A stretch of 64,000 nucleotides of DNA from Hyphomicrobiales bacterium (GTDB lineage Bacteria; Pseudomonadota; Alphaproteobacteria; Rhizobiales; Rhizobiaceae): contig QEVK01000014.1 in assembly GCA_003577315.1 (NCBI GenBank), positions 20,932 through 84,931 on the forward strand, written 5' to 3'. Positions 27,527 through 37,271 of the stretch are shown here, piece after piece; position 1 is the first letter of the stretch, and the number at the start of each line of letters is the position of its first letter. Both the position numbers and the translations under genes were made by a program. A model generated the notes under the pieces. That model saw only the letters and a program-made list of their open reading frames with translations, did no database searches and had not been told where the DNA came from.

Positions 27527-28372
27527 CTAGATCCCTTGCAGACGCCCCTCGACATGAACGCGCGCTTCGCCGCCGACCCAGACCTGGCCGGTCTCGTCGC
27601 GGCTTATGTGGACGCGGCCCTTGCGGCCGAGGCAGGTTCCCTGGGCGGCGACGTAGGCTTCCTCGACCGCGCCCGTCGCGAACAGCCATTGCGCCACCGA
27701 GGCGTTGAGGCTTCCGGTCACGGGGTCCTCGACGATGCTGCCCAGATGATCGCTGAAGAAGGCGCGGACCTCCACGGCTGCGTCGCCGCCGGGAGCGTGC
27801 GGACCGACCACGCCGACATCGATCCGGCCCGGCCAGCTTCGCGCGGGGGTCAACGAAAGCACTTCCTGCGCCGACGCCAACCGAATCCCGAGCCAGCCGG
27901 GGCCGTTGTCGATCCATGCGGCGTCGACGACGTCGGATGACGCGATGCCCAGCAATTCCCGCGCTTCGGCCAGTTCATCCGGCGACGGCGCGCCGGAACG
28001 GATCAGGGCGGGAGCGGCAAAGGAAAGCCGCTCCCCGTCGCGCCGGATCGCGACCAGGCCCGCTCCGCATTCCTGGGCGATTTCGCCTGCCTTCTTCGGC
28101 CTGTTCCCGGCCGCGAGCCAGGCATGGCAGCTTCCGAGCGTCGGATGGCCGGCGAACGGCATTTCCCTTTCGAGCGTGAATATCCTGACCCTGTAGTCCG
28201 CCTCAGGATGTGTCGGGGAAAGCAGGAACGCCGTCTCCGACAGATTGAACCAGCGCGTCATCCGCTGCATCTCCCCGGTCGGGAGGCCGTCGGCGCCGAC
28301 GACGACCGCCAGAGGATTGCCCGAGAAGGAGCCGGCTCCGAACACATCGACCATGTAGACAGAAAGGGCCAT
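27527..28372 (-). CDS. PhzF family isomerase/epimerase-like protein
   Basis: A 281-residue protein of the PhzF fold (two diaminopimelate-epimerase-like halves). Conserved parts are VYMVDVFGAGSFSGNPLAVV, the catalytic glutamate in NLSETAFLL, FTLEREMPFAGHPTLG and the C-terminal DPVTGSLNASVAQWLF. The family includes the phenazine enzyme PhzF but most members have unknown isomerase activity, and no other phenazine genes are near. It uses somewhat more A/T-ending codons than neighbouring genes. It is 125 bases downstream of phaC on the same strand and next to the gene graveyard. Confidence 0.9.
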   Translation of the reverse strand: MALSVYMVDVFGAGSFSGNPLAVVVGADGLPTGEMQRMTRWFNLSETAFLLSPTHPEADYRVRIFTLEREMPFAGHPTLGSCHAWLAAGNRPKKAGEIAQECGAGLVAIRRDGERLSFAAPALIRSGAPSPDELAEARELLGIASSDVVDAAWIDNGPGWLGIRLASAQEVLSLTPARSWPGRIDVGVVGPHAPGGDAAVEVRAFFSDHLGSIVEDPVTGSLNASVAQWLFATGAVEEAYVAAQGTCLGRKGRVHISRDETGQVWVGGEARVHVEGRLQGI

Positions 28373-28497
28373 AATCCGGTCGTTCCACGCGCCTGATCCA
28401 TCGGGGCGCCGTTGAGGCCCGTCGCAAGGATCGCGGCGGGCGCGACGCTGCGCTGCCGCGAAGGAAAGGCCGTGTCACCTTCCTGAAGGGATCGCCC

Positions 28498-30372
28498 TCA
28501 CACCCGCACCCGCACATACTCGCCGGGCGCGTCGGCCAGCGGCTTCAGCTTGCCGCCGCCGACCTTGCGCGCGTCGACCTTGGCGCCGTCCTGGCGCTCG
28601 ATCCACGCCTGCCAGTGCGGCCACCACGAGCCCGGGTTCTCGGTCGCCTTCGCCACCCAGTCCTCGAACGTGCCGACCGGCTTGCCGCCGGTCCAGTGCT
28701 GGTACTTGCCGAGCGAGGGCGGGTTGACGACGCCGGCGATGTGGCCGGAGCCGGCCATGACATATTCGACCTCGCCGCCGAAATGGCCGGAGCCGACGAA
28801 CACCGAGCGCGCGGGCGCGATGTGGTCCTCGCGGGTGGCGAGGTTGTAGATCGGGATCGTCACGTCCGACAGCTTCAGCGTGCGGCCGGCAAGCTCCATG
28901 GTCCCGCGCGTCAGGTTGTTCTCCAGATAGCAGTTGCGCAGGTAGTAGGAGTGGTTGGCCGCCGTCATGCGCGTGGAATCGGAGTTCCAGTAGAGCAGGT
29001 CGAACGGCATCGGCTCGCGCCCGCGCATGTAGTTGTTGACGACATAGGGCCAGATCAGGTCGCCGGCGCGCAGCATGTTGAAGGCGGTCGCCATCTTGGT
29101 GCCGTCGAGGTAGCCCTTGCCCGACATGGCGCGCTCGAGCGCGGCGATCTGGTCGTCGTCGACGAACACCTTGAGGTCGCCGGCATAGGTGAAGTCGACC
29201 TGGGTGGTGAACAGCGTGGCCGAGCGGATGCGCGCCTCGCCCTCCTGCGCGAACAGCGCCAGCGCCGCGGCCAGCAGCGTGCCGCCGACGCAGTAGCCGA
29301 TGGCGTTGACCTCGCGCTCGCCGGTCGCCTTCTCCACCGTGTCGAGGCCGAAGCGGATGCCCTCGTCGATGTAGGAGACCCAGTCCTTGCGGCCGTGGCG
29401 CTCGTCGGGGTTGACCCATGAGATGACGAAGACCGTGTGGCCCTGCTCGACGGCCCAGCGGATGAAGGATTTCTCCGGGTTCAGGTCGAGGATGTAGAAC
29501 TTGTTGATCCAGGGCGGGCAGATCAGCAGCGGCCGCTTCAGCACCTTCTTCGTCGCCGGCTCGTACTGGATGATCTCGGCGAGGTCGGAGCGGGCGACGA
29601 CCTTGCCCGGCGTGACGGCGATGTTGTTTCCGATCTCGAAGCGCGAGGTGTCGGCCTGGCGCAGCTTGAGGTCACCCTTGCCGGCGGCGATGTCCTCGGC
29701 CAGCATCTTCATGCCGCGCACCAGGTTCTCGCCGTTGCTTTCCATGGTCTCGCGGAACAGCTCGGGATTGGTCAGGATGAAGTTCGACGGCGAGATCGCC
29801 TGCGTGAGCTGCTTGACGTAGAACTGCGCCTTGTGGCGGGTGTGCTCGTCCAGCCCCTCGGCATGCTCGACGAGATCGCCGGCCCAGCGCGAGGTGACGA
29901 GATAGGCCTGCTTGAGGAAGTCGAAGAAGGCGTTCTTGCCCCATTCGGGGTCCTGGAAGCGCTTGTCGCCCTTGTCGGGCTTCACCGCGCCCTCGACCTC
30001 GGCGTCGCCGCCGGCCGCGCGCTGGATGGCGTTGGACCACACGTTCATGTAGCCGGAGAACAGCCGCGTCTGCGCCTCGAGCGCGCGGGCCGGATCGGAC
30101 AGCCAGTATTCGGTCAGCTTCGAGAAGGTCTTGACCATGTCGGCCATCGGCTCGGCCATCACGTCGCGGACCTCGCCCTTCTCGCGCGGGGCCGTCCACG
30201 CGGCCGCCGCCTTGCCGGCGGCCTCCATGGCCCGCGCGAGGTTCAGCGTGAAGCGCTCCGGGTCCTTGACCAGATACTGCTCGATCGCCGGGGGCTGCTG
30301 GCCTTGAGCCTGGTTTCCGGTCCGGTCGTCGGTCCGGCCCCGGGCATTGTCCGAATCGTGGCGTGTGGCCAT
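28498..30372 (-). CDS. phaC: Class I poly(3-hydroxyalkanoate) synthase PhaC
   Basis: A 624-residue protein of class I length. The lipase-like box GYCVGGT carries nucleophile Cys361. Asp516 (REDHIAP) and His544 (GSGHIAGV) complete the triad, with the same spacing as Ralstonia Cys319, Asp480 and His508. Further family blocks are RPLLICPPWINKFYILDLNP and GHTVFVISWVNPD. It polymerises (R)-3-hydroxyacyl-CoA at granule surfaces. ATG 30372 was chosen; an upstream in-frame start adds 20 non-family residues. phaAB and phasin genes are not in the window. It is divergent from the small lipoprotein gene. Confidence 0.96.
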   Translation of the reverse strand: MATRHDSDNARGRTDDRTGNQAQGQQPPAIEQYLVKDPERFTLNLARAMEAAGKAAAAWTAPREKGEVRDVMAEPMADMVKTFSKLTEYWLSDPARALEAQTRLFSGYMNVWSNAIQRAAGGDAEVEGAVKPDKGDKRFQDPEWGKNAFFDFLKQAYLVTSRWAGDLVEHAEGLDEHTRHKAQFYVKQLTQAISPSNFILTNPELFRETMESNGENLVRGMKMLAEDIAAGKGDLKLRQADTSRFEIGNNIAVTPGKVVARSDLAEIIQYEPATKKVLKRPLLICPPWINKFYILDLNPEKSFIRWAVEQGHTVFVISWVNPDERHGRKDWVSYIDEGIRFGLDTVEKATGEREVNAIGYCVGGTLLAAALALFAQEGEARIRSATLFTTQVDFTYAGDLKVFVDDDQIAALERAMSGKGYLDGTKMATAFNMLRAGDLIWPYVVNNYMRGREPMPFDLLYWNSDSTRMTAANHSYYLRNCYLENNLTRGTMELAGRTLKLSDVTIPIYNLATREDHIAPARSVFVGSGHFGGEVEYVMAGSGHIAGVVNPPSLGKYQHWTGGKPVGTFEDWVAKATENPGSWWPHWQAWIERQDGAKVDARKVGGGKLKPLADAPGEYVRVRV

Positions 30373-30494
30373 GCTGAGCGTCGTTCCTCCCTGCGCCCCG
30401 GGCCTTCCTTGTGCCCAGCGCTTTGTTGACACAATACCATGGAACCTTGAAGCTGGTCCAACGGCGTTCGATAGATATGCTTCGGGATGAAAAG

Positions 30495-30863
30495 ATGACG
30501 ATGCGGTGCCTCGCCGCCCTTGCCGGCGTTGTTCTGGCCGGCCTTCTGCCGGCCGGCTGCGCCACGGCCACGATAGAGGACGCCGTGCCCGCCGGCGCGC
30601 TGGAGCAGGCGCCGCCCGGCGCCGCCGCCTCCGCCCCCGCGGCGACCGCCGGCACCTATCCCGACCTCAATGCGACGCCGGCCGCGGCCGCGCCGCAGAT
30701 ATCGGAGCAGGAGAAGGCGGCCGAAACGGCGGAGCTGCGCGCCCGGCGCGAGCAACTGGCGCGACAGGCGCAGCAGCGCGGCGTCAGCGACGACGCGGAC
30801 GAGCTGCGGCGACTGGCGGGCAGCCACGCCGACGAGACCCTGAGACAGATCGAGGGCGACTGA
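30495..30863 (+). CDS. Small putative lipoprotein
   Basis: A 122-residue protein. The signal peptide MTMRCLAALAGVVLAGLLPAGC ends in a lipobox-like PAGC, in which the -3 residue is Pro rather than Leu, so lipidation is likely but not certain. An Ala/Pro-rich linker follows, then a charged helix (about 70-120: EKAAETAELRARREQLARQA). It is probably membrane-anchored and facing the periplasm. No domain is recognised. GGGATGA precedes ATG 30495; ATG 30501 is an alternative. Confidence 0.7.
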   Translation: MTMRCLAALAGVVLAGLLPAGCATATIEDAVPAGALEQAPPGAAASAPAATAGTYPDLNATPAAAAPQISEQEKAAETAELRARREQLARQAQQRGVSDDADELRRLAGSHADETLRQIEGD

Positions 30864-30992
30864 CCGGCGGCTGACGCCGGGGCAGCCGACCCGGCAAGCG
30901 ACCCCGCGAGAGCGTCGCCGCTATCGACCCCATGCGGATTCGGGTGTATAGCCGGCCTCCCGAAAACCCCGTTTCCGCGATCGGATTCTCCC

Positions 30993-32210
30993 ATGGAAGA
31001 GTTTCACAAGGTTCGCCGGCTTCCGCCATACGTCTTCGAGCAGGTCAACAGGCTCAAGGCCGCCGCGCGCGCCCGTGGGGCCGACATCATCGATCTGGGC
31101 ATGGGCAATCCCGACCTTCCGACGCCGAAGGCCATCGTCGACAAGCTGGTCGAGGTGGTGCGCGACCCGCGCACCCACCGCTACTCGGCCTCCCGCGGCA
31201 TTCCCGGCCTGCGCCGGGCGCAGGCCAACTACTATGCCCGCCGCTTCGGCGTGAAGCTCGACCCCGAGCGGCAGGTCGTCGCCACGCTCGGCTCCAAGGA
31301 GGGCTTCGCCAACATGGCGCAGGCGATCACCGCGCCGGGCGACGTGGTGCTGTGCCCGAACCCGACCTATCCGATCCACGCCTTCGGCTTCATCATGTCG
31401 GGCGGGGTCATCCGCTCGATGCAAGTCGAGCCGGACGACAGCTTCATCCCGGCGCTGGAGCGCGGCGTGCGCCACTCGATCCCCAAGCCGCTGGCGCTGA
31501 TCCTCAACTACCCGTCGAACCCGACGGCGCACGTCGCCTCGCTCGACTTCTACAGGGACGTCGTCGCCTTCGCGAAGAAGAACGACATCATCATCCTGTC
31601 CGACCTCGCCTATGCCGAGATCTATTTCGACGGGCCGCCGCCGCCCTCGATCCTCGAGGTGCCCGGCGCCATCGACGTCGCCGTCGAGTTCACCTCGATG
31701 TCGAAGACCTTCTCCATGCCCGGCTGGCGCATGGGCTTCGCCGTCGGCAACGAGCGGCTGATCGCGGCGCTGACGCGGGTGAAGTCCTATCTCGACTACG
31801 GCGCGTTCACGCCGATCCAGGTGGCGGCGACCGCCGCGCTGAACGGCGACGGCTCGGACGTCGCGGAGGTGCGCCAGGTCTACCACCGCCGCCGCGACGT
31901 GATGGTCGACGCCTTCGCGCGGGCGGGCTGGGAAATCCCGGCCCCGGCCGCGACCATGTTCGCCTGGGCGCCGATCCCGCCGGCCTTCCGCCATCTCGGC
32001 TCTCTGGAGTTCTCCAAGCTGCTGGTCGAGAAGGCGGACGTGGCCGTCGCGCCGGGCATCGGCTTCGGCGAGCACGGCGACGACTTCGTGCGCATCGCGC
32101 TGGTCGAGAACGAGCACCGCATCCGCCAGGCAGCGCGCAACATCAAGCGCTTCCTCGGCACGAGCGGCGAGGGCACGGACAACGTGGTCTCGCTCACCGC
32201 GCGGCGCTGA
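30993..32210 (+). CDS. AlaC / LL-DAP aminotransferase-like class I/II aminotransferase
   Basis: A 405-residue PLP enzyme. It has IDLGMGNPDLPTP, NPTYPIHAFGF, NYPSNPTAHVA and the PLP lysine in TSMSKTFSMPGWRMGF. The N-terminal FHKVRRLPPYVFEQVNRLK is characteristic of the AlaC/glutamate-pyruvate and LL-diaminopimelate aminotransferase-annotated group of alphaproteobacteria. It lies directly upstream of hom, fitting a role in aspartate/alanine-family amino-acid metabolism. The exact reaction is not determined by sequence alone. Confidence 0.9.
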   Translation: MEEFHKVRRLPPYVFEQVNRLKAAARARGADIIDLGMGNPDLPTPKAIVDKLVEVVRDPRTHRYSASRGIPGLRRAQANYYARRFGVKLDPERQVVATLGSKEGFANMAQAITAPGDVVLCPNPTYPIHAFGFIMSGGVIRSMQVEPDDSFIPALERGVRHSIPKPLALILNYPSNPTAHVASLDFYRDVVAFAKKNDIIILSDLAYAEIYFDGPPPPSILEVPGAIDVAVEFTSMSKTFSMPGWRMGFAVGNERLIAALTRVKSYLDYGAFTPIQVAATAALNGDGSDVAEVRQVYHRRRDVMVDAFARAGWEIPAPAATMFAWAPIPPAFRHLGSLEFSKLLVEKADVAVAPGIGFGEHGDDFVRIALVENEHRIRQAARNIKRFLGTSGEGTDNVVSLTARR

Positions 32211-32254
32211 GCGGCGTCGACTATCGGACCAATCGCAAGGGGAATGCCGGGGGC

Positions 32255-33568
32255 ATGAGCGAAGCGTTGCGTGTGGGAATTGCCGGCCTCGGCACGGTCG
32301 GGGCGTCGGTGGCGCGGGTGCTCGCCGAAAAGGCGGCGGAGCTGACGCGCCAGTGCGGCCGGCCGATCGCGGTGGCGGGCGTGTCGGCGCGCGACAGGAG
32401 CCGCGACCGCGGCGTCGACCTGTCCGGCGCGACATGGTTCGACGACCCGGCCGAGCTGGCGAAAAGCGATGGCATCGACGTCTTCGTCGAGCTGATCGGC
32501 GGCGAGGAGGGAGCCGCGCGCGCCTGCGTCGAGGCGGCGCTCGCCGCCGGCCGCCACGTCGTGACCGCCAACAAGGCGCTGCTCGCCCGCCACGGGCTGG
32601 AGCTCGCGGCCATCGCCGAGAGGAACGGCGTGCTGCTCAACTACGAGGCGGCGGTGGCCGGCGGCATCCCGGTCATCAAGACCATGCGCGAGGCGCTGGC
32701 CGGCAACACGGTTTCCCGCGTCTTCGGCATCCTCAACGGCACCTGCAACTACATCCTGACCCGCATGGAGGCCGAGGGGTTGTCGTTCGAGGAGTGCCTG
32801 AAGGACGCCCAGCGTCTCGGCTATGCCGAGGCCGACCCGACCTTCGACATCGAGGGCCACGACACGGCGCACAAGCTCGCCATCCTGACCAGCCTGGCCT
32901 TCGGCAGCCGCATCGCGCCCGACGACATCTATCTGGAGGGCATCTCCAACATTACCCAGGCCGACATAAGGGCGGCCGCCGAGCTCGGCTACCGCATCAA
33001 GCTGCTCGGCGTCGGCCAGCGCACGGAGGGCGGCATCGAGCAGCGCGTGCATCCGACCATGGTGCCGACGGCCTCGGTGATCGCCCAGGTCAACGGCGTC
33101 ACCAACGCGGTGGCCATCGAGACCGACATCGTCGGCGAGCTGCTTCTGTCCGGCCCCGGCGCGGGCGGCAACGCCACGGCCTCGGCCGTGGTCGGCGACC
33201 TCGCCGACATCGCCAAGAGCCGGCCCGGCTTCCAGCACGGCCCGGTGTTCGGCCGTCCGGCTGGCGAGCTTGCGCCCTACCGGCGCGCGCCGATGCGCAG
33301 CCATGCCGGCGGCTATTTCATCCGCCTCACCGTCCACGACCGCGTCGGCGTGTTCGCCGCGGTGGCGCGGCGCATGGCCGACAACGAGATCTCGCTGGAA
33401 TCGATCGTCCAGCACGCCAACGGCGCCAATCCCGACACGCAGAAGACCGTCATCCTCGTCACCCACGAGACCACCGAGGCGGCGGTGCGCAAGGCCGTTG
33501 CCGGCATCACCGAAGACGGCCACCTGACGACCAAGCCGCAGGTCATCCGCATCGAGCGCGCGGGTTGA
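32255..33568 (+). CDS. hom: Homoserine dehydrogenase
   Basis: A 437-residue enzyme reducing aspartate semialdehyde to homoserine for threonine and methionine. The NAD(P) domain has VGIAGLGTVGASVARVL. The catalytic block is NGTCNYILTRME, with substrate residues in YAEADPTFDIEGHD (key D and K in DTAHKLAIL). A C-terminal ACT domain (about 350-430; IRLTVHDRVGVFAAVARRM) suggests feedback control by an amino acid such as threonine. ATG 32255 follows GGGG 44 bases after the aminotransferase gene, likely the same transcript. Confidence 0.96.
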   Translation: MSEALRVGIAGLGTVGASVARVLAEKAAELTRQCGRPIAVAGVSARDRSRDRGVDLSGATWFDDPAELAKSDGIDVFVELIGGEEGAARACVEAALAAGRHVVTANKALLARHGLELAAIAERNGVLLNYEAAVAGGIPVIKTMREALAGNTVSRVFGILNGTCNYILTRMEAEGLSFEECLKDAQRLGYAEADPTFDIEGHDTAHKLAILTSLAFGSRIAPDDIYLEGISNITQADIRAAAELGYRIKLLGVGQRTEGGIEQRVHPTMVPTASVIAQVNGVTNAVAIETDIVGELLLSGPGAGGNATASAVVGDLADIAKSRPGFQHGPVFGRPAGELAPYRRAPMRSHAGGYFIRLTVHDRVGVFAAVARRMADNEISLESIVQHANGANPDTQKTVILVTHETTEAAVRKAVAGITEDGHLTTKPQVIRIERAG

Positions 33569-33641
33569 CGTCGCATTCGCGTCATTCAACCGATTGATCT
33601 TGGAGAGGGCGCCGAATCGCCCTTGCGGCGGCGTCGGCTCT

Positions 33642-33672
33642 TTGACAAAAGGGCCCATCCACAAGGTAATGC
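33642..33672 (+). promoter_or_regulatory. Possible promoter of glpX
   Basis: A perfect TTGACA (33642-33647) is followed by TAATGC at 33667-33672 with a 19-base spacer, or GGTAAT with 17. The 143-base gap after hom makes an own promoter likely, but the -10 is poor. Confidence 0.4.
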
Positions 33673-33711
33673 TCCGGGGCAACGCCCTGATCTTTCACAA
33701 GGTTCGATAGC

Positions 33712-34689
33712 ATGTCCAAAACCGCTCCGTCCGGTCTCGACCGTATCCTGACCCTCGAACTGGTGCGCGTCACCGAGCGCGCGGCCGTGGCGGCGGCGCG
33801 CCTGCGCGGGCGCGGCGACGAGAAGGCGGCGGACCAGGCGGCCGTGGACGCCATGCGCGCCGAGTTGAACCGCCTGCCGATCAAGGGCACGGTCGTCATC
33901 GGCGAGGGCGAGCGCGACGAGGCGCCGATGCTCTATATCGGCGAGGAGGTCGGCACGGGCGAGGGACCGGAGGTCGACATCGCGCTCGACCCGTTGGAAG
34001 GCACCACCATCTGCGCCAAGAACCTGCCGAACTCGCTGGCCGTCATCGCCATCGCCGAGAAGGGCAGCCTGCTCTACGCGCCCGACGTCTACATGGACAA
34101 GATCGCGGTCGGCCCCGGCTATCCGGCCGGCATCGTCGACATCGACGCGCCGGCGCAGCAGAACATCGAGAACCTCGCCAGGGCCAAGGGCGTTCCGGTC
34201 TCCGAGATCACCGCCTGCATCCTCGACCGGCCGCGCCATGCGCGCCTGATCGAGGCCGTGCGCAGCACCGGCGCGGCGATCCGGCTGATCGGCGACGGCG
34301 ACGTCGCCGGCGTCATCCACACCACCGACCCGGCCGAGACCGGCATCGACATCTACATGGGCACCGGCGGCGCGCCGGAGGGCGTGCTGGCGGCGGCCGC
34401 GCTGCGCTGCATCGGCGGCCAGATGCAGGGAAGGCTCCAGCTCAACAGCGAGGAGAAGATCGCCCGCGCGGCCAAGATGGGCATCTCCGACCCCAACAAG
34501 GTCTACACGATGGAGGAGATGGCGCGCGGCGACGTGCTGTTCGCCGCCACCGGCGTCACCGACGGCAACATGCTGTCGGGGGTGAAGTTCGGCCGCGACA
34601 TGATCCAGACCCACACCATCGTCATGCGCTCCTCCTCCGGCACGGTGCGCGAGATCAAGGCGAGGCATCAGGACCTCGACAAGTTCTGA
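33712..34689 (+). CDS. glpX: Class II fructose-1,6-bisphosphatase
   Basis: A 325-residue GlpX protein. Motifs: EGERDEAPMLYIGEEVG, the metal/phosphate site DIALDPLEGTTICAKN (key DPLEGT), and GTGGAPEGVLAAAALRC. It hydrolyses fructose-1,6-bisphosphate in gluconeogenesis. The hom-glpX-recJ neighbourhood is typical of Rhizobiales. The stop overlaps the start of the next gene by one base (TGATG). Confidence 0.96.
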   Translation: MSKTAPSGLDRILTLELVRVTERAAVAAARLRGRGDEKAADQAAVDAMRAELNRLPIKGTVVIGEGERDEAPMLYIGEEVGTGEGPEVDIALDPLEGTTICAKNLPNSLAVIAIAEKGSLLYAPDVYMDKIAVGPGYPAGIVDIDAPAQQNIENLARAKGVPVSEITACILDRPRHARLIEAVRSTGAAIRLIGDGDVAGVIHTTDPAETGIDIYMGTGGAPEGVLAAAALRCIGGQMQGRLQLNSEEKIARAAKMGISDPNKVYTMEEMARGDVLFAATGVTDGNMLSGVKFGRDMIQTHTIVMRSSSGTVREIKARHQDLDKF

Positions 34690-35348
34690 TGAAGGGTCCG
34701 GTTGCGGACATCTTCGACTTCTGGTCAGATGTCCCGGCGCCGGCATGCTTGCACCCGGCGGACGAAGCCGTGCTCGGCTCGGTTCGTAGCGGGCTTGAAA
34801 GGCGATGTCTTCCCGCGCCTTTCATGGGGCCATTGCAGACGGCGCCCGTGGTGTTTCTGTTCCTGTCCGGCGGCTTCGAGGAGCGCGATCTCGCCAATGC
34901 AGCATCCTCCGCCGTGCAGGACTTCTATGCGCTTAGCCGCAAGGGGACATGCGATCTGCCGTCGGACGCGGAACATCCCGGCGCCCACGCTTGGCATCGC
35001 AGGATACTGCGCCAGTTCGGGATCGAACATGCGAGGGCCAAGTCTGCGGTCGCCTTCCTGAACATCTGTCCATACAAGTCGAAGACCTTCGACGACTGGC
35101 ACATGCTGGCCGCGCTGCCGTCCTGCAGGATCGCCGTCGAATGGGCGCAGGCCGTTCTTTTTCCGCAGGCTCGGGCGTCGCGCCGCGTCGTGGTATGCCT
35201 CCGTTCCGCGCGATGGTGGGGGCTGGAGCCCGGGTCCGACGCCGTCGGAAAGCTTTATGCGCCTTCTTGCAATCGCGCCGGCGTGATGCTTCGCGACGGA
35301 ATGCGCGACCGGGTCGTCGCTGCGGTGCGGGCAGCGCTCGAAGCATGA
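34689..35348 (+). CDS. Hypothetical protein, probably inserted between glpX and recJ
   Basis: A 219-residue cytoplasmic protein I cannot name with confidence. Blocks are PVVFLFLSGGFEERDLANA, VAFLNICPYKSKTFDDW, LPSCRIAVEWAQAV and RRVVVCLRSARWWGL. They resemble a little-studied family with the layout VVxLxLNPGFSxxD...WFPYHS...LPSQ...R..RxW, possibly a distant UDG-like fold; here the Asn-Pro pair is Ser-Gly. Codon use is notably richer in A/T-ending codons (GGT, GTT, TCA, GAT, CGT, CTT, CCA) than glpX and recJ, pointing to transfer. Its ATG overlaps the glpX stop by one base, so it is probably translated with glpX. Confidence 0.7.
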   Translation: MKGPVADIFDFWSDVPAPACLHPADEAVLGSVRSGLERRCLPAPFMGPLQTAPVVFLFLSGGFEERDLANAASSAVQDFYALSRKGTCDLPSDAEHPGAHAWHRRILRQFGIEHARAKSAVAFLNICPYKSKTFDDWHMLAALPSCRIAVEWAQAVLFPQARASRRVVVCLRSARWWGLEPGSDAVGKLYAPSCNRAGVMLRDGMRDRVVAAVRAALEA

Positions 35349-35422
35349 TGCTGGGGCAGGAGGCGTCGGCCTGTTATCTTGCCGCCGGTTGGTAAGCCTG
35401 ACGCTGTGCAGACTTGGGGAAC

Positions 35423-37207
35423 ATGAATACGGAACGACGCTATTTCCTGGACGTGAAGCGGTCGGCGACCGGGCTTTGCTGGGCGCACAGGCTCGACGCG
35501 CGCGGCGAGAACGCCGCGCTCGCCATCGCCCAGAACCACGGCATCCCCGACATCGTCGCGCGCGTGCTGGCCGGGCGCGGCGTCGGGCAGGACGAGGCCC
35601 CGCGCTTTCTCGATCCGACCATCCGCGACCTTCTTCCCGATCCGCGCTCGCTGACCGACATGGACAAGGCCGCCGGGCGCATCGCCGAGGCGGTGATGCG
35701 GCGCGAGAAGGTCGCCGTCTTCGGCGACTACGACGTCGACGGCGCCGCGTCCTCGGCGCTGATGAAGCGCTTCCTCGGCCACTACGGCGTCGCGGCCGAG
35801 ATCTATATCCCCGACCGGGTGTTCGAGGGCTACGGCCCCAACCCGGATGCGATGCGCGAGCTTGCGGGACGCGGCGCGCGGCTGATCGTCACCGTCGATT
35901 GCGGCACCAACAGCGCGGCGGCGATTGAGGCGGCCAACGCGGCCGGCGCCGATGTCGTCGTGCTCGATCATCACCAGGTCGGCGGGCCGCTGCCGCCGGC
36001 GGTGGCGGTGGTGAACCCCAACCGCGACGACGACCTTTCCGGGCAGGGGCATCTCGCCGCCGCCGGCGTGGTGTTCCTCGCGCTGGTGCGCACCGCCAGC
36101 CTGCTGCGCGAGCGCGGCTTCGCGACCCCGCCGCCCGACCTGCTCGGCTGGCTCGACCTCGTGGCGCTCGCCACCGTGTGCGACGTGGTGCCGCTTGCCG
36201 GCGTCAACCGCGCCTTCGTGACCAAGGGCTTGCAGGCCATGCGCCGCCTCGGCAACGCCGGCATCGCGGCCCTGTCGCGGGCGGCGCGCATCGGCGAGCC
36301 GCTGTCGACCTTCCATCTCGGCTTCGTGCTCGGGCCGCGCATCAATGCCGGCGGGCGCATCGGCGACGCCGCGCTCGGCAGCCGGCTGCTGGCCGGCGAC
36401 GACCCGGTCGAGGCGCAGGGGATCGCCGAGACGCTCGACCGGCTCAACGCCGAGCGCCAGGCCATGGAGCAGGAGATGCTGGCGCAGGCGCGCGCCGAGA
36501 CCGACGCGGAGCTGGCGGCCGGTGGCGGGCCGGCGGTGATCGTCACCGCCAGCGACGGTTGGCACCCCGGCATCGTCGGGCTGATCGCGGCGCGGCTGAA
36601 GGAGCATGCGCGGCGGCCGGCCTTCGCGGTGTCGTTCAACCCCAACGGCGTCGGCACCGGCTCCGGCCGCTCGATTCCCGGCTTCGACCTCGGTCGCATG
36701 GTGCGCGAGGCGGTGGCGCGCGGCCTGCTGGTCAAGGGCGGCGGCCACGCCATGGCCGCCGGCATCACGGTCGAGCGGGCGCGGCTCGGCGAGTTGCGCG
36801 CCTTCTTCGAGGAATGGGCGGCCGAGGAGGTGGCGCGCCTGCGCGTCGAGGAGGTGCTGGAGATCGACGCCGCGCTGTCGGCCGAGGGCGCGACCTTCGA
36901 CCTCATCGACCTGATCGAGAGCGCCGGCCCCTACGGCGCCGGCCACGCCCAGCCGCTCTTGGCGCTGCCGCGCCACACACTCGCCGATGTCAGGCAGGTG
37001 GGGACGGGCCATGTGCGCGCCGACCTGCGCTCGCCTTCCGGCGGCCGGTTGCAGGCCATCGCCTTCCGCGCGGCCGAGACGCCGCTGGGCGACTTCCTGT
37101 TCGCCAATCGCGGCGGCAGCGTCCATGTCGTCGGCAATCTGTCGTCCAACTGGTGGAACGGCGCGCGCTCCGTCCAGTTCCGCATCGCAGACGCCGCGCC
37201 CGCATAG
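35423..37207 (+). CDS. recJ: Single-stranded-DNA-specific exonuclease RecJ
   Basis: A 594-residue 5'-3' exonuclease. Motif I is [17 protein letters not shown], motif III DHH is in [15 protein letters not shown], and the DHHA1 part has [17 protein letters not shown] and [14 protein letters not shown]-terminal OB domain (about 470-590) follows. It acts in recombination and mismatch repair on single strands. ATG 35423 after GGGGA is preferred over a TTG three codons earlier. Confidence 0.96.
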   Translation: MNTERRYFLDVKRSATGLCWAHRLDARGENAALAIAQNHGIPDIVARVLAGRGVGQDEAPRFLDPTIRDLLPDPRSLTDMDKAAGRIAEAVMRREKVAVFGDYDVDGAASSALMKRFLGHYGVAAEIYIPDRVFEGYGPNPDAMRELAGRGARLIVTVDCGTNSAAAIEAANAAGADVVVLDHHQVGGPLPPAVAVVNPNRDDDLSGQGHLAAAGVVFLALVRTASLLRERGFATPPPDLLGWLDLVALATVCDVVPLAGVNRAFVTKGLQAMRRLGNAGIAALSRAARIGEPLSTFHLGFVLGPRINAGGRIGDAALGSRLLAGDDPVEAQGIAETLDRLNAERQAMEQEMLAQARAETDAELAAGGGPAVIVTASDGWHPGIVGLIAARLKEHARRPAFAVSFNPNGVGTGSGRSIPGFDLGRMVREAVARGLLVKGGGHAMAAGITVERARLGELRAFFEEWAAEEVARLRVEEVLEIDAALSAEGATFDLIDLIESAGPYGAGHAQPLLALPRHTLADVRQVGTGHVRADLRSPSGGRLQAIAFRAAETPLGDFLFANRGGSVHVVGNLSSNWWNGARSVQFRIADAAPA

Positions 37208-37271
37208 CGCCGGCGCGGCGTGGATGCTACTACACGCCGTGAATCCCCGACCCGACAAAGCGGAACCGTCC

